Positions 53,715 to 63,949 of a stretch of DNA of 64,000 bases are shown here, in pieces (within the stretch, counting starts at the first letter, position 1; every line of letters starts with the position of its first letter). The notes beneath the pieces are model-generated. The model was not told the origin of the DNA, did not search any database, and saw only the letters and a list, made by a program, of their open reading frames with translations. The stretch comes from Sva-07 sp963717385 (GTDB lineage Bacteria; Actinomycetota; Acidimicrobiia; Acidimicrobiales; Ilumatobacteraceae). Made by a program: the position numbers and the translations under genes. The stretch covers positions 1 to 64,000 of the forward strand of contig CAVQWE010000027.1 of NCBI GenBank assembly GCA_963717385.1, written 5' to 3'.

Positions 53715-53780
53715 GCCACTCGGTGGTAGCTGTCGAGTGAGTCATCTCGGCCCTTGGTGGTAGTGGTCGAGTGAGTCATG
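53715..53780. repeat. Two tandem ~24-bp direct repeats upstream of the excisionase gene
   Basis: cggtggtagctgtcgagtga plus gtcat (53721-53746) recurs as ttggtggtagtggtcgagtg plus agtcat (53753-53779). Spacing of about 32 bp, three helix turns. Possibly binding sites for the excisionase or integrase encoded beside them. Confidence 0.5.
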
Positions 53781-53797
53781 TTGCGGACAGTACGGAC

Positions 53798-54025
53798 ATG
53801 AGCAACTCCAACGAACACACCCACCGATCCACCTACACCGTCGAGGAAGTCGCCCGCATCCTCGGCATCTCGCGAACCACCGCGTACGAATGTGTGAGAC
53901 GCGGCGACATCCAGGCCCGACGCTTCGGGCGACGCGTCGTCGTACCGACGATCGTCGTCGACCGGCTGCTGCACTCGACCGATGACCTCAGGCCAGACGA
54001 CGCGATACCAGGGCGAGAAATCTAG
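53798..54025 (+). CDS. Excisionase-family helix-turn-helix protein
   Basis: 75 aa from ATG 53798 (MSNSNEHTHRSTYTVEEV). EVARILGISRTTAYECVRRG then IQARRFGRRVVVPTIVVDRL is the excisionase/MerR-like winged helix. It converges on the neighbouring integrase gene with a 9-bp gap and is probably its directionality factor. Confidence 0.8.
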   Translation: MSNSNEHTHRSTYTVEEVARILGISRTTAYECVRRGDIQARRFGRRVVVPTIVVDRLLHSTDDLRPDDAIPGREI

Positions 54026-54034
54026 AACGCCCTC

Positions 54035-55180
54035 CTACGCACCGTCTCGCAGAACGCCACCCATGATGTCGGCCGCCGCGCGATCTGTCTGCTCGACGAA
54101 GTGCGCATACACGTTGAGCGTCGTCGCCGCGTTGCGGTGTCCGAGACGACCGGCCACGGTGCGCACGTCGACGCCGGCACTCAACAGCTGGGTGGCGACG
54201 AAGTGACGGAGGTCGTGCAGGCGAACGTCGGCCACACCTTCCTTCTCGCAAAGACGTTTGAACGACCGCGACACCGAGTCGGGGAACCATGGCTGACTCC
54301 CATCGGCGGTGTTGCTGAAGACGAAGGCGTCGGCGGCCGCCTCAACGCTGCAGATCTCGGCTCGCTCGATCATGCGCCCCCGTTGATCAGCGACGGCTGA
54401 CATCGTCCGCGAGTCGAGCGACACGCGGCGAGCGGAGTGGGTCTTCGTTCCCTTCTCGACGAGACCATGCGGGCCGGACACGATTCCCCGCTCGATCGAG
54501 ACGGTCGCGCCGTCGAGATCGACGTCGGTCCATCGAAGCGCAATCAACTCCGACCGACGGGCACCGGTGGCAGCCGCGAGCATCAGGTAGCAGGCCAGAT
54601 CCGGCGAGTCCACCTCAGCTCGTCGCAGCACTCGTCCGAGCGCCTCCGGCGAAGGCGGTTTGATGTCCGACGCCGGCACGCGCGGCGGTGTGGTCGCCGT
54701 CGCTGGATTGATGCCGATCCACCCCCACTTGACTCCCTGGTTGAGCGCGCGCCGAAGAATGCCGTGGATGCGCTTCACCGTCCCGGGCGCCAGCGGTCGA
54801 CCGCCGGACCCGCCCGAGGTGAGCAGTCGACGGTAGAACGCATCAAGATCGGCGGGCTTGAGTTTGGCCAATCGCGTCGACCCGAGCGCCGGCATCAGCG
54901 AGCGGTCGATGTAGCCCCGTGTTTCCTTGACCGTCTTCGGCGAGAAGTCAGGCGAGGCGAACTCGAACCAGGCCTCGAGCAACTCTCCGACCGTCGCGGT
55001 CGTTCGAACCGTCAGGCCACGCTCGGCCTCGGTGACCATCTCGGCGAGCGCAGTCTGCGCCTCTCGCTTGCCGCCACGCACCGTCCGCGTGGCGTACCGC
55101 TTCCTGCCGGTGAGCGGATCGGGGCCGAGGAAGACCCTCAGCTCCCACGACGCCCCTCGCTGCCGCATGAAACCCTTCAT
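54035..55180 (-). CDS. Tyrosine recombinase (phage-type integrase) beside tRNA-Glu
   Basis: 381 aa from ATG 55180 (MKGFMRQRGASWELRVFL), preceded by TGGAAGGAGAAATCGG. AP2-like arm-binding N-terminus (DPLTGRKRYATRTVRGGK), SAM-like core-binding domain, and catalytic residues: Arg in ATGARRSELIAL, Lys in EKGTKTHSARRV, HDLRHFVATQLL, LGHRNAATTLNVYAH. The gene starts 100 bp from the 3' end of tRNA-Glu, the usual integrase position for an element inserted at that tRNA. The far attachment copy was not found in the window. Confidence 0.92.
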   Translation of the reverse strand: MKGFMRQRGASWELRVFLGPDPLTGRKRYATRTVRGGKREAQTALAEMVTEAERGLTVRTTATVGELLEAWFEFASPDFSPKTVKETRGYIDRSLMPALGSTRLAKLKPADLDAFYRRLLTSGGSGGRPLAPGTVKRIHGILRRALNQGVKWGWIGINPATATTPPRVPASDIKPPSPEALGRVLRRAEVDSPDLACYLMLAAATGARRSELIALRWTDVDLDGATVSIERGIVSGPHGLVEKGTKTHSARRVSLDSRTMSAVADQRGRMIERAEICSVEAAADAFVFSNTADGSQPWFPDSVSRSFKRLCEKEGVADVRLHDLRHFVATQLLSAGVDVRTVAGRLGHRNAATTLNVYAHFVEQTDRAAADIMGGVLRDGA

Positions 55181-55280
55181 CCGATTTCTCCTTCCAGAGA
55201 GATTGGCATCAGAGTGGCAACGAGTCCAGAAAACCAGGAGAGCCACTCCGAAGAGTGGCTCTGACCTGGTACTTCCTTGG

Positions 55281-55353
55281 CAGCCCGTACGGGATTCGAA
55301 CCCGTGCCGCCACCTTGAGAGGGTGGTGTCCTAGGCCACTAGACGAACGGGCC
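55281..55353 (-). tRNA. tRNA-Glu(CTC)
   Basis: 73 nt on the minus strand: acceptor GGCCCGT pairing with ACGGGCT (one G-U at the end), D arm GTCTAGTGGCCTAGGAC, anticodon stem-loop CCACC-CTCTCAA-GGTGG giving anticodon CTC, T arm ACGGG-TTCGAAT-CCCGT, discriminator G. Its 3' end faces the integrase at 54035. Confidence 0.93.
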
Positions 55354-55481
55354 AAGTAGCGATCGGAAACGATATCAGCCGGGTCGACGATCCCACCCGG
55401 CCGGCCTCGACCGAGTGGACATCCGTGTCGAAAAAGTCGACGCCGACTTCGCAGAACTGCGGAGCCGGCGATCGATCAGAG

Positions 55482-55553
55482 CTGGGGTGCAGGGACTCGA
55501 ACCCCGAATGACAGTACCAGAAACTGCTGTGTTACCAATTACACCACACCCCA
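55482..55553 (-). tRNA. tRNA-Gln(CTG)
   Basis: 72 nt on the minus strand: acceptor TGGGGTG pairing with CACCCCA, D arm with GTAATTGGTAACAC, anticodon loop TTCTGGT giving CTG, T arm GGGGTTCGAGTCCC, discriminator G. The U1-A72 pair is characteristic of bacterial tRNA-Gln. It sits between tRNA-Glu and the DUF218/gltX operon. Confidence 0.93.
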
Positions 55554-55609
55554 TGGCGTGAGAGCCGACGACGAATCGACGACCGGTGCGGGACGAGATT
55601 GTATCGGCC

Positions 55610-56446
55610 TCAGTCGGTGAGGCCACTCAACCGTTCGAACCCGATGATTCGGCCCACGGCAACACCGGCTGCCTCGGCGACTTGACGGCGCACCTCGGCG
55701 GTACCACTGACCACCGAGTCGGGAGTCGACGACGCGAACGCCGTGAAACCGACCTCTTCGGCGGTGAGCTTGCTCCGCAGCGCATGGTACGGGTCGGTGA
55801 CGATCAGGATGCTCTCGGCGGAGTCATCGAGCAACGCACGGGCTCCTTCGAGCGACTCGAATGTGGTGGTGCCTTCGTCCTCCTGGACGATCGCCGCAGC
55901 GGGGATTCCGCGATCGACGAGGTACTGCGCCGACGCTGATGCCTCGGTGAACCGATCGCCCTCCTGGTTGCCGCCGGTGACCACGACCTGCGGCGCGAAC
56001 CCATCGGCCCACAGATCGACCACGTGGTCGAGGCGAGCAGCCAGCTGCGGTGACGGCCGGCCGTCGTACTGGGCCGCGCCGAGCACCACGATGGCGTCGA
56101 CGTTGCGAGCGTCATCGGTCCGACCGGTCGACCACACCTGCCAGAAGGTGAACGCGTAGTACCCAACGGCGATCAGCACACCGATGATCAGGATCTGCAC
56201 GATGCGTCGACCCACGAAACGCGGAGGTGTCGGCAGCGGCCGCACCGGGGTCAGGTCTCTGGTCAACTCGGCGTTGGCCGACGGACCCATCGATGGGTCT
56301 CGATGCACGATCTCGGCGACTTCGCCGGTCCGTGCGTATTTCTCGCCGACCGATTGGTGCTGTTCGAGCGCCTCGATCAGTTCACGGTCGCGCGCCACTT
56401 GCTCGTCGGAGGGGAACGAGAACTCGCGTCCGGTCATGGTGGTCAC
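55610..56446 (-). CDS. DUF218 (SanA/YdcF-like) membrane protein
   Basis: 278 aa from GTG 56446, whose first bases overlap the gltX stop; an ATG lies at 56437. One membrane segment (IVQILIIGVLIAVGYYAFTF) anchors a DUF218 domain: DAIVVLGAAQYDGRPSPQLA, VVTGGNQEGDRFTEA, GTTTFESLEGARALL and ILIVTDPYHALRSKL. Family members are tied to cell-envelope integrity. It is coupled to gltX. Confidence 0.85.
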   Translation of the reverse strand: MTTMTGREFSFPSDEQVARDRELIEALEQHQSVGEKYARTGEVAEIVHRDPSMGPSANAELTRDLTPVRPLPTPPRFVGRRIVQILIIGVLIAVGYYAFTFWQVWSTGRTDDARNVDAIVVLGAAQYDGRPSPQLAARLDHVVDLWADGFAPQVVVTGGNQEGDRFTEASASAQYLVDRGIPAAAIVQEDEGTTTFESLEGARALLDDSAESILIVTDPYHALRSKLTAEEVGFTAFASSTPDSVVSGTAEVRRQVAEAAGVAVGRIIGFERLSGLTD

Positions 56447-57876
56447 CGCCCGGACTCCGGCGCGTCACCGCCCGAAACGATCTGGAGGGCTGCCGACAAC
56501 CGCCGGAGTGTCTCCTCGCGGCCGAGCACGTCGAGCGACTCGAACAACGGCGGACCAACCGTTCGACCGGTCACGGCAACACGTACCGGCGCTTGGGCCT
56601 TGCCGAGCTTGATCGAGTACTGCTCCATGATCGATTCGACGCTGCGTTTGAGCTCGTCGGTCGTCCACTCGACGTCGCGGTAGGCCTCGATGACATCGGC
56701 GAGCAACGGAGCTGCCCATTCCGGCTTGAAGGCCTTGTCCCACGAGTCGGCGTCGTACTCGACGGCTGCACCGTCAGGCCAGAAGAGGAAGTCGACCTTG
56801 CCAGGAACTTCGGTGAGGGTGGTGAGTCGCTCTTGGATGTGGGGTGCGATCGCCGCGAACTTCCCACGGTCCCATTCGGGCGGCAGCTCCTGACCGGCCC
56901 GCTCGACGAACTCGGCGAGCGGCATCTGGCGGATGTAGTCCCCGTTGAACGCGGCGAGCTTCTTGACATCGAAGAACGCCGGAGAGTGGGTGACGTCCTC
57001 GAGTCGGAACGCCGCCTCGATCTCGGACCACGACACGATCTCGCTCCCGGCTTCTTCGGCCCCTGGTGGGGTCCAGCCAAGCGTCATCAGGTAGTTGACC
57101 ATTGCGTCTGCGAGGTAGCCGTCGTCGCGGTACTGCTCGAGCGCGACCTTGTCGCGACGCTTGGAGAGCTTCTTGCGTTGTTCGTTGACCAGCACCGGCA
57201 CGTGACCCCAGCGGGGCGGTTGCCGGCCGAGCGCCTCCCACAGCATCTGCTGTTTGGGTGTGTTGGGGAGGTGCTCTTCGGCACGCACCACGTCGGTGAT
57301 CGCCATTTCGATGTCGTCGACCACGTTGGCCAGCATGAACACCGGTGTGCCGTTGCCGCGCAGCAACACGAAGTCTTCGATCGTGTCGTTGTCGAAGCTG
57401 ACGTCGCCTCGCACCATGTCGTGCACGACCGTCGTGCCCTCGGGCACGCGGAACCGCAGCACTCGACCCGGCCCGGGCCCGAGGCCCCGATCCCGCGAGT
57501 ACCCGTCGTAACCGCTGATGCCCAGCTCCTTGGCGCGCTCCTGGATCTGGTCGCCGGTCAGGTCGCAGTAGTAGGCGTGCCCGTCGGCGAACAGACGCTC
57601 GGCGGCCGCAACGTGAGCGGCGGCGAATTCGCTCTGGAAGTGCGGGCCCTCGAAGTGAGGGTCGTCGGCCGAGATGCCGATCCATGCGAGCGCATCGATG
57701 ATCCCCTGAGTCCACTCGGGACGATTCCGGGCCTCGTCGGTGTCTTCGACACGGAGCACGAACGTCCCTCCGAGCCGTCGGGCGAGCGCCCAGTTCTGCA
57801 GCGCAGTTCGGGCGCCACCGACGTGGAATGAACCGGTCGGCGACGGAGCGAATCGAAAGCGTGGGCCAAGGGACAT
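56443..57876 (-). CDS. gltX: Glutamyl-tRNA synthetase
   Basis: 477 aa from ATG 57876 (MSLGPRFRFAPSPTGSFHVG). HIGH-type motif PSPTGSFHVGGART and KMSKS-type KKLSKRRD are intact. The zinc-less, discriminating or non-discriminating type cannot be decided. With tRNA-Glu and tRNA-Gln next door, it probably charges both, tRNA-Gln being corrected by GatCAB as in most actinobacteria. Overlaps the DUF218 gene. Confidence 0.95.
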   Translation of the reverse strand: MSLGPRFRFAPSPTGSFHVGGARTALQNWALARRLGGTFVLRVEDTDEARNRPEWTQGIIDALAWIGISADDPHFEGPHFQSEFAAAHVAAAERLFADGHAYYCDLTGDQIQERAKELGISGYDGYSRDRGLGPGPGRVLRFRVPEGTTVVHDMVRGDVSFDNDTIEDFVLLRGNGTPVFMLANVVDDIEMAITDVVRAEEHLPNTPKQQMLWEALGRQPPRWGHVPVLVNEQRKKLSKRRDKVALEQYRDDGYLADAMVNYLMTLGWTPPGAEEAGSEIVSWSEIEAAFRLEDVTHSPAFFDVKKLAAFNGDYIRQMPLAEFVERAGQELPPEWDRGKFAAIAPHIQERLTTLTEVPGKVDFLFWPDGAAVEYDADSWDKAFKPEWAAPLLADVIEAYRDVEWTTDELKRSVESIMEQYSIKLGKAQAPVRVAVTGRTVGPPLFESLDVLGREETLRRLSAALQIVSGGDAPESGR

Positions 57877-58018
57877 GACACGAATGACGCTACCCCTCGC
57901 CAACCGAACCCAAAGGTGGTTCTTCGACAAGTGGCCGCCAAGACTTCAACAAGGCTTCGGCAAGCCCTTGGCTGCTCCGAGTCAAGACCCTCGGATCAGG
58001 TGGGTGCCGGTGACGATC

Positions 58019-61000
58019 TCAGTTGCTGTGGTCGGCAGAACCCGCGACGGCAGTGATCGTCAGATTCCGAAGCTGGCGCAGGGCGACAGACAACGTCGTC
58101 AGGTCGAAGCTCTCTGCACGGCGGATCTCGGTGTGCATCGACAGCGCACGGCCAACCGCCCGCTCGTTGGCCGAGATCCACGCCGTCGGAGACCCATCTG
58201 CCGACCGCATCACGTTGCGGGTGAGCTCGGCAATCACCGTCAGCAGATCGTCGCGGAGCGCCGAGCGGGCCTGTTCCTGCCACCGATCGGAACGTGGCAG
58301 ATTGCCGACGCCATCCCACAACCAGCCGAGATCGAACGCAGAGAACGTCGACCAATACGCCGTGGCGGCATCGGCCACATTCCTCGCCTCGGTGTGGGCG
58401 ATCTCGACGATGTCGAACCCCGTGTGCAACCACTGCCATCGTGCAGACCGTGCGGCGAGGCTCGGTGGCACGCCGGCATCGACACGTTCGCCCGCAACAC
58501 GTTCGATGTCGCTCGCGACCCGACCGCTCACGACCCGGTCGAGCGACTCGGACAGGAACGCCAAGCCGGCGGCGAAGGCGTCGACGGCTTCGGTGATGTC
58601 GAGCGGCGGTGGACGGTGGCGCAGCAACCAGACAGCTCCGCGTTCGGTCATCCGACGGGCATCGAGGAACAGCGAGATCTGGGTGTCGAGGTCGACGCTG
58701 CTGCCGAGCGCATCGATCTCGTGCCAGATGTCAGCGAACCCGAAGATCTCGCGCGATGCGAGAAAGGCGCGGGCGACATCGGACACCGAGGCACCCGAGT
58801 CTTCCGTCATGCGATGGTCGAACGAGATGCCGGCGAGATTCACCATGTTGTTGACGATCGAGGTCGCGATGATTTCGCGACGGAGGCGGTGCGTGCGCAC
58901 CGCCTCAGGGAACCGTTCTCGGATCTCGACCGGGAAGTACTCCATGAGCTCGCGTTCGAGTGCTGGCTCGTCGGGCAGATCCGAGTCGAGCACCTCGGCA
59001 ACGTCGGCGTTCTTCGTGTAGGCGATCATCACCGCGAATTCGGGTGCGCGCAACCCACTGCCGAGGCTCTGACGTTCCGCGATCTGCTTGTCACTCGGGA
59101 GGAATTCGAGTTCGCGATCGAGCAACCCTTCGGCCTCCAAGGTGTCGAGGTAGCGAGCGTGCACGTTGACCATCGACAGCGATTGGGTTCGAGCGATCAT
59201 CAAGGCCAGGGTCTGGGATCTGTTGTCGTCGAGTACGAGCCGAGCGACCTCGTCGGTCATCTCGACCAGCAGGTCGTTGCGTTGTTTGACGGTGAGTTCA
59301 CCGTCGCGCACGAGCTGATCGAGCAGGATCTTGATGTTCACCTCGTGGTCGCTGCAGTCGACACCAGCAGAGTTGTCGATTGCATCGGTGTAGATCAGAC
59401 CACCGTTGATCGCGTACTCGACACGGGCGAGTTGCGTGAGGCCGAGATTGCCTCCCTCGCCCACGATGCGGGCGCGCAAGTCGCGACCATCGACGCGCAG
59501 CGAGTCGTTGGCACGGTCACCGACGTCGGCGTCGGTCTCGGTCGACCCCTTCACGTACGTGCCGATGCCGCCGTTCCACAACAGATCGACCGGCGCACGC
59601 AAGATCGCCGAGATCAGGTCGTCGGGACGCAGTTCGGTGACCGAGGCGTCGAGATCGAGCACCTTGCGCACCTCGGGCGTGATCGTGATCGCTTTCAACT
59701 TGCGCGAATGCACACCACCGCCAACGGAGATCAGCCGACCGTCGTAGTCGGCCCAACTCGACCGCGACAGGTCGAACAGTCGACGACGTTCGGCGTGAGA
59801 CGCAGCCGGGTCGGGATCGGGATCGAGGAACACGTGGCGGTGATCGAACGCTGCGACCAGTTTCAGATGCGGCGACAACAACATGCCGTTGCCGAACACG
59901 TCTCCCGACATGTCACCGATGCCGACCGCAACCAGTTCGTCGGTGTCGACGTCCTTGCCGATGACCCGGGCGTGGCGACGAACGCTCTCCCAAGCCCCAC
60001 GGGCGGTGATGCCCATCGCTTTGTGGTCGTATCCGTGGCTCCCCCCGGAGGCGAAGGCGTCACCGAGCCAGAAGTCGTACTCGGCGGCGATCTCGTTGGC
60101 GATGTCGCTGAACGTCGCCGTGCCCTTGTCGGCAGCCACGACGAGATACGGATCGTCGCCGTCGTAGATGACCACATCGGGCGGATGCACGATCGTGTCG
60201 GCGACAACATTGTCGGTGAGATCGAGCAGCCCGCGCACGAACCGGCCATACCGGTCGACACCTTCGGCGCGAACGGCGTCGCGATCGGCGGGATCGATGG
60301 TCGACGACTTGATCACGAAACCGCCTTTCGCCCCCGTCGGCACGATCACGGCGTTCTTCACCATCTGTGCTTTGACCAGGCCGAGCACCTCGGTACGGAA
60401 GTCCTCAGGCCGGTCGCTCCAGCGCAGCCCACCTCTTGCGATACGTCCACCGCGGAGGTGGACACCCTCGACGAACGGCGAACACACGAAGATCTCGTAC
60501 TCGGGGCGCGGCTCGGGAAGGAATCCGACCTCGTGCGGTCGGAGCTTGACCGAGATCTCGGGGCGTCCGCGAAAGGCATTGGTCCGGTCGGTGGCGTCGA
60601 TCAGGGTGAGAAATGCGCGGCAGATCCTGTCGTCGTCGAGCGACGGCACCGCATCGAGCAGCTCGTGGAGCGCGCCACGGCAGCGCTCGACGTCTGCCGC
60701 CCGGTCACCCATCGTCGCAGTTCGTCCAGGGTCGAACCTCGTGTCGAACAGCTCGACAAGCCCTCGGGCGATGTCGGGGTGGCGAACGATCGCCTGCTCG
60801 ACGTAACGCGGGCTGAACGGAAAGGCTGCTTGGCGCAGGTAGCGGTTGTACAGACGCAGCACGGCGACCTGACGGCGATCCAGGCCAGCTGAGAGCACGA
60901 GTCGGTTGAGGGCATCGTGCTCGCTGACGCCGGTCATCAGGTCGACGAAGGCACGCTGCACTTCGCTGTGCTGAGCGTCGCTGATCTCGTGGCTGGGGAC

Positions 61001-62722
61001 GCGGACGCCGACATCGTCGAGGTGCACCGTGACGGAATCGCCAGCGAACACCGACGGGTGTTCGTCGAGCGGCGACAGGCCGAGGTGCTCGAGCACCGGC
61101 ACGAGTTCGGCGATCGTGGCCGGCCGGTCGCGGAGGAAGACCCGGAAACGCCACTCGCCATCGGTGGCGTCGATCGAGCGACCGAACGAGGTGGCGATGT
61201 CGTGCGAGCCCGACAGCATCGCTTCGACGTTCACGAGGTCGCCAACCGCTGCCTCGGGCCTGACCCTGGCCTCGTAGTCGGCGGGAACCGTGGCACCCAC
61301 GACCGACCAGACCCGGTGCCCCTCGACCTCGCCGAGCAGATCGATCAGGGCATCGCTCGCCCGCTCGCCCCAGGTTCGAGACGCACGATCGATCGACGCG
61401 ACGAGACGGCTGGTGTCGGCGAGCGGACGCGACCGGACCGTCATCGAGATCCGGGCGAGCGAGCTCGACCCCACCAGCGTTTCGAGGTCACGGATCTCGC
61501 CGCCGTAGTACTCGGCCACGAGCGCGGCGACCAGCTCGGGCAGTGCAGCGGTGAACCGCGGTCTGGGGCACGTAGGCGAGCACCGTGGTCCATGGCCCAA
61601 CCGGTTCTCGCACGTCGAAGACCCGAACGATGCGCCGCTCCTGCAGCCCGACAATCGCACCAACGAGTTCGGTCAGCTCCTCGATGCCCGCCTCGAAGAC
61701 CACGTCGCGCGGCAGCGTCTCGATCACGTTTCGCACCGCGCGGCCCGTGTGGCTCTCGATGGTCGCACCGACGCGAGCGACCACCTCGTGGGCCCGCTCG
61801 CCGATCACCGGGATCGCGAACACGCTCTGCCGGTATGCGGCGCTGCCGAGTAGCCCGACGAAGCGAACCTCGCGCTGCTCGCCCGGGGGCCGAACGGCGA
61901 TCGATGTCATTCGAGCGCGTCGGTGCATCGACGCAACTGCGTCGGTGCGAGCGAACACCACCGAGTTGTCGGTCTCGTTCGCCGGGGGGTCGATGCGCTC
62001 CGGATCGAGCCCGCCAGATCGGTACTCGCCCAGCAAGCTGTCGTGTCGGGGTCTCGAGCCCTTGCGGCGACCGGTCGTAGACCACCGAGCCCAGGAACAC
62101 GAAGTTCTCGTCGGTGAGCCACCGCAACAACGGATCATCGCCGGCGACCTCGAGGAGCCGGTCACGCATCGGAGCGAAGTCACGCACCACGGATTGCACG
62201 TCGTCGATCGCTGCGCGCACGTCGATCTCGAGCTGCTCACGACGCTGCGGCGGGCATCGGTCGAGCTCGACCAGCGTCCACGCTTCGACCCGACCCTCGG
62301 GCGCATCGACATCGACGAGTTGGTGACGATCGTTGCGCCGCACGTTGAGCATCGGGTGCACGAGCAGATGGATGCCGAGGCGATAGCGATCGAGCACCAT
62401 GCGCACCGTGTCGACGAGGAACGGTACGTCGTCGGTGACGAACATCAAGATGGTGCGCTCGGTCTCCCACCCGTCGCGTTGGAGATCCGGCGACAACACG
62501 CTGACCAAGCGTCTCACCGGCCCGCCGGGTTCGCCCCAGATGAAGGTGCGCGATCGCCGCTGCATACGCGGCGTTCAGCCGGCGACTGTCAGCATCGTCG
62601 CTGGGAACGTCTCGGTAGTACACACCGATGAACGCCTGCAGGAGTGCATCGTTGGGTCGACGTTGCCCGGCGATCTCGCGGAGGCTGTCGATGGTGTCGT
62701 CCACGTCGTTGTGAGCGCTCAT
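58019..62722 (-). pseudogene. NAD-specific glutamate dehydrogenase (180-kDa type), three apparent frameshifts
   Basis: The whole gene can be followed from ATG 62722 (MSAHNDVDDTIDSLREIAGQ) to the stop at 58019, about 1566 residues, but in four successive frame segments. Each shift is by one base in the same direction and falls on a 4-nt homopolymer. Removing one G near 62543 restores AHLHLGEPGGPVRRLVSV; removing one C near 62050 restores GLETRHDSLLGEYRSGG; removing one C near 61570 restores AYVPRPRFTAALPELVAA. From 61.6 kb on it is uninterrupted, with the catalytic region GVHLRGGRIARGGLRWSDRP, KAQMVKNAVIVPTGAKGGF and GDMSGDVFGNGMLLSPH. Converts glutamate to 2-oxoglutarate. Sequencing error is as likely as decay. 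Confidence 0.8.
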
Positions 62723-62832
62723 GTGATTCCAGACCGAGGTCGAGGGGTGTGTGATTCAACGTAGCCGCACCGACCTCACAACTCGAACACACCTGGACGC
62801 ACGCCGCACGTGTACGGCTAGCGTTCGGTCCG

Positions 62833-63570
62833 ATGACTCGACCCGATCTCTCGCCCCAGGACCTCGCCCGTCCTGAGCTGCACAGTGGCCACCGGTCGGT
62901 GTCCGGCGGACTCGCCCGCGCCGCCGTGTTCGGGATCAACGACGGGCTGGTCTCGAACGTGTCGCTCATGCTCGGATTCGCCGGCTCGGGCGTCGACTCG
63001 TCGATCGTCCGCCTCGCCGGGCTCGCCGGGGCAATCGCCGGTGGGATCTCGATGGCGGCCGGCGAATGGATCAGCGTGTCGGCCCAGAACGAACTGGTCG
63101 AGCGCGAAGTGGCCGTCGAGCGCCGCGAGCTGGCCCGCAACACCGTTGCCGAAACCGCCGAACTCGCGGCGATGTACGAGGACCACGGCATCTCGCCCGA
63201 AACGGCCCGAGCAGCAGCCGAGGACGTCATGGCCTCGCCCGAAGTGGCGTTGCGGGTGCACACCCGCGAAGAGCTCGGCGTCGACCCGCACGACCTGCCC
63301 TCAGCCTTCAAGGCAGCAGCGATCTCGCTCGTCTGCTTCCTGTTCGGAGCGCTGCTGCCCGTCATCCCGTGGTTCACCGGCGCCACCGGGTTGGCACCGG
63401 CGGCGATCTCGGTCGCGATCGGCGTCGTGGCCGCTGCGTTCGTCGGCGCCGCGCTGGGACGGCTCGCCGAGCGCTCGATCCCCAAGTCGATCGCCCGACA
63501 GGTGGTCATCGTGCTCGTGGCGTGTGCGGTCACGTACAGCATCGGCGAGTTGGTGGGCGTCAATGTCTGA
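62833..63570 (+). CDS. VIT1/CCC1-family metal transporter
   Basis: 245 aa, ATG 62833. GLARAAVFGINDGLVSNVSL then GAIAGGISMAAGEWISV form the first two membrane helices with the conserved acidic and Met-Gly motif of Fe/Mn transporters. A cytoplasmic helical region (NELVEREVAVERRELARNTV) follows, then three more helices. Its stop overlaps the DUF2237 start by 8 nt. Predicted vacuolar-iron-transporter-like export of Fe or Mn. Confidence 0.88.
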   Translation: MTRPDLSPQDLARPELHSGHRSVSGGLARAAVFGINDGLVSNVSLMLGFAGSGVDSSIVRLAGLAGAIAGGISMAAGEWISVSAQNELVEREVAVERRELARNTVAETAELAAMYEDHGISPETARAAAEDVMASPEVALRVHTREELGVDPHDLPSAFKAAAISLVCFLFGALLPVIPWFTGATGLAPAAISVAIGVVAAAFVGAALGRLAERSIPKSIARQVVIVLVACAVTYSIGELVGVNV

Positions 63571-63949
63571 GCACCAGCCCCCATCGACGCAACGCAACGT
63601 GCTGGGCACCGACCTGCAACCCTGTTCGTACGATCCGATGACCGGCTACTACCGCACTGGCTGTTGCGAGCACCGCGGCGACGACCCCGGGATGCACACG
63701 GTGTGCTGTCGGCTCACCGACGACTTCCTCGAGTTCTCGAAGTCGCGAGGCAACGACCTCACCACGCCGATGCCTCAGTACGGCTTCGCTGGGCTGTCCG
63801 CAGGCGATCAGTGGTGCGTGTGCGCCGATCGCTGGAAGGAAGCCTTCGACGCCGGCCATGCGTGCAGCGTGATCCTCGAATCGACCCACATGTCGACACT
63901 CGAGTACATCGACCTCGCCGACCTGCGCGCCCACGCCATCACGAGCTGA
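63563..63949 (+). CDS. DUF2237-family protein
   Basis: 128 aa from ATG 63563, overlapping the VIT gene. NVLGTDLQPCSYDPMTGYYR then GCCEHRGDDPGMHTVCCRLT, SKSRGNDLTTPMPQYGFAGL and GDQWCVCADRWKEA are the conserved stretches of DUF2237, including several cysteines. Function unknown; translationally coupled to the transporter. Confidence 0.88.
   Translation: MSEHQPPSTQRNVLGTDLQPCSYDPMTGYYRTGCCEHRGDDPGMHTVCCRLTDDFLEFSKSRGNDLTTPMPQYGFAGLSAGDQWCVCADRWKEAFDAGHACSVILESTHMSTLEYIDLADLRAHAITS

Noticed and set aside
57740..60892. Very long plus-strand reading frame of 1050 codons
   Set aside because: Arg/Asp/Val-rich shadow of gltX and NAD-GDH on the other strand, with no domain sense.
62589..63584. Minus-strand frame across the VIT gene
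   Set aside because: Ser/Ala/Thr-rich shadow; the plus-strand VIT and DUF2237 proteins are clear.
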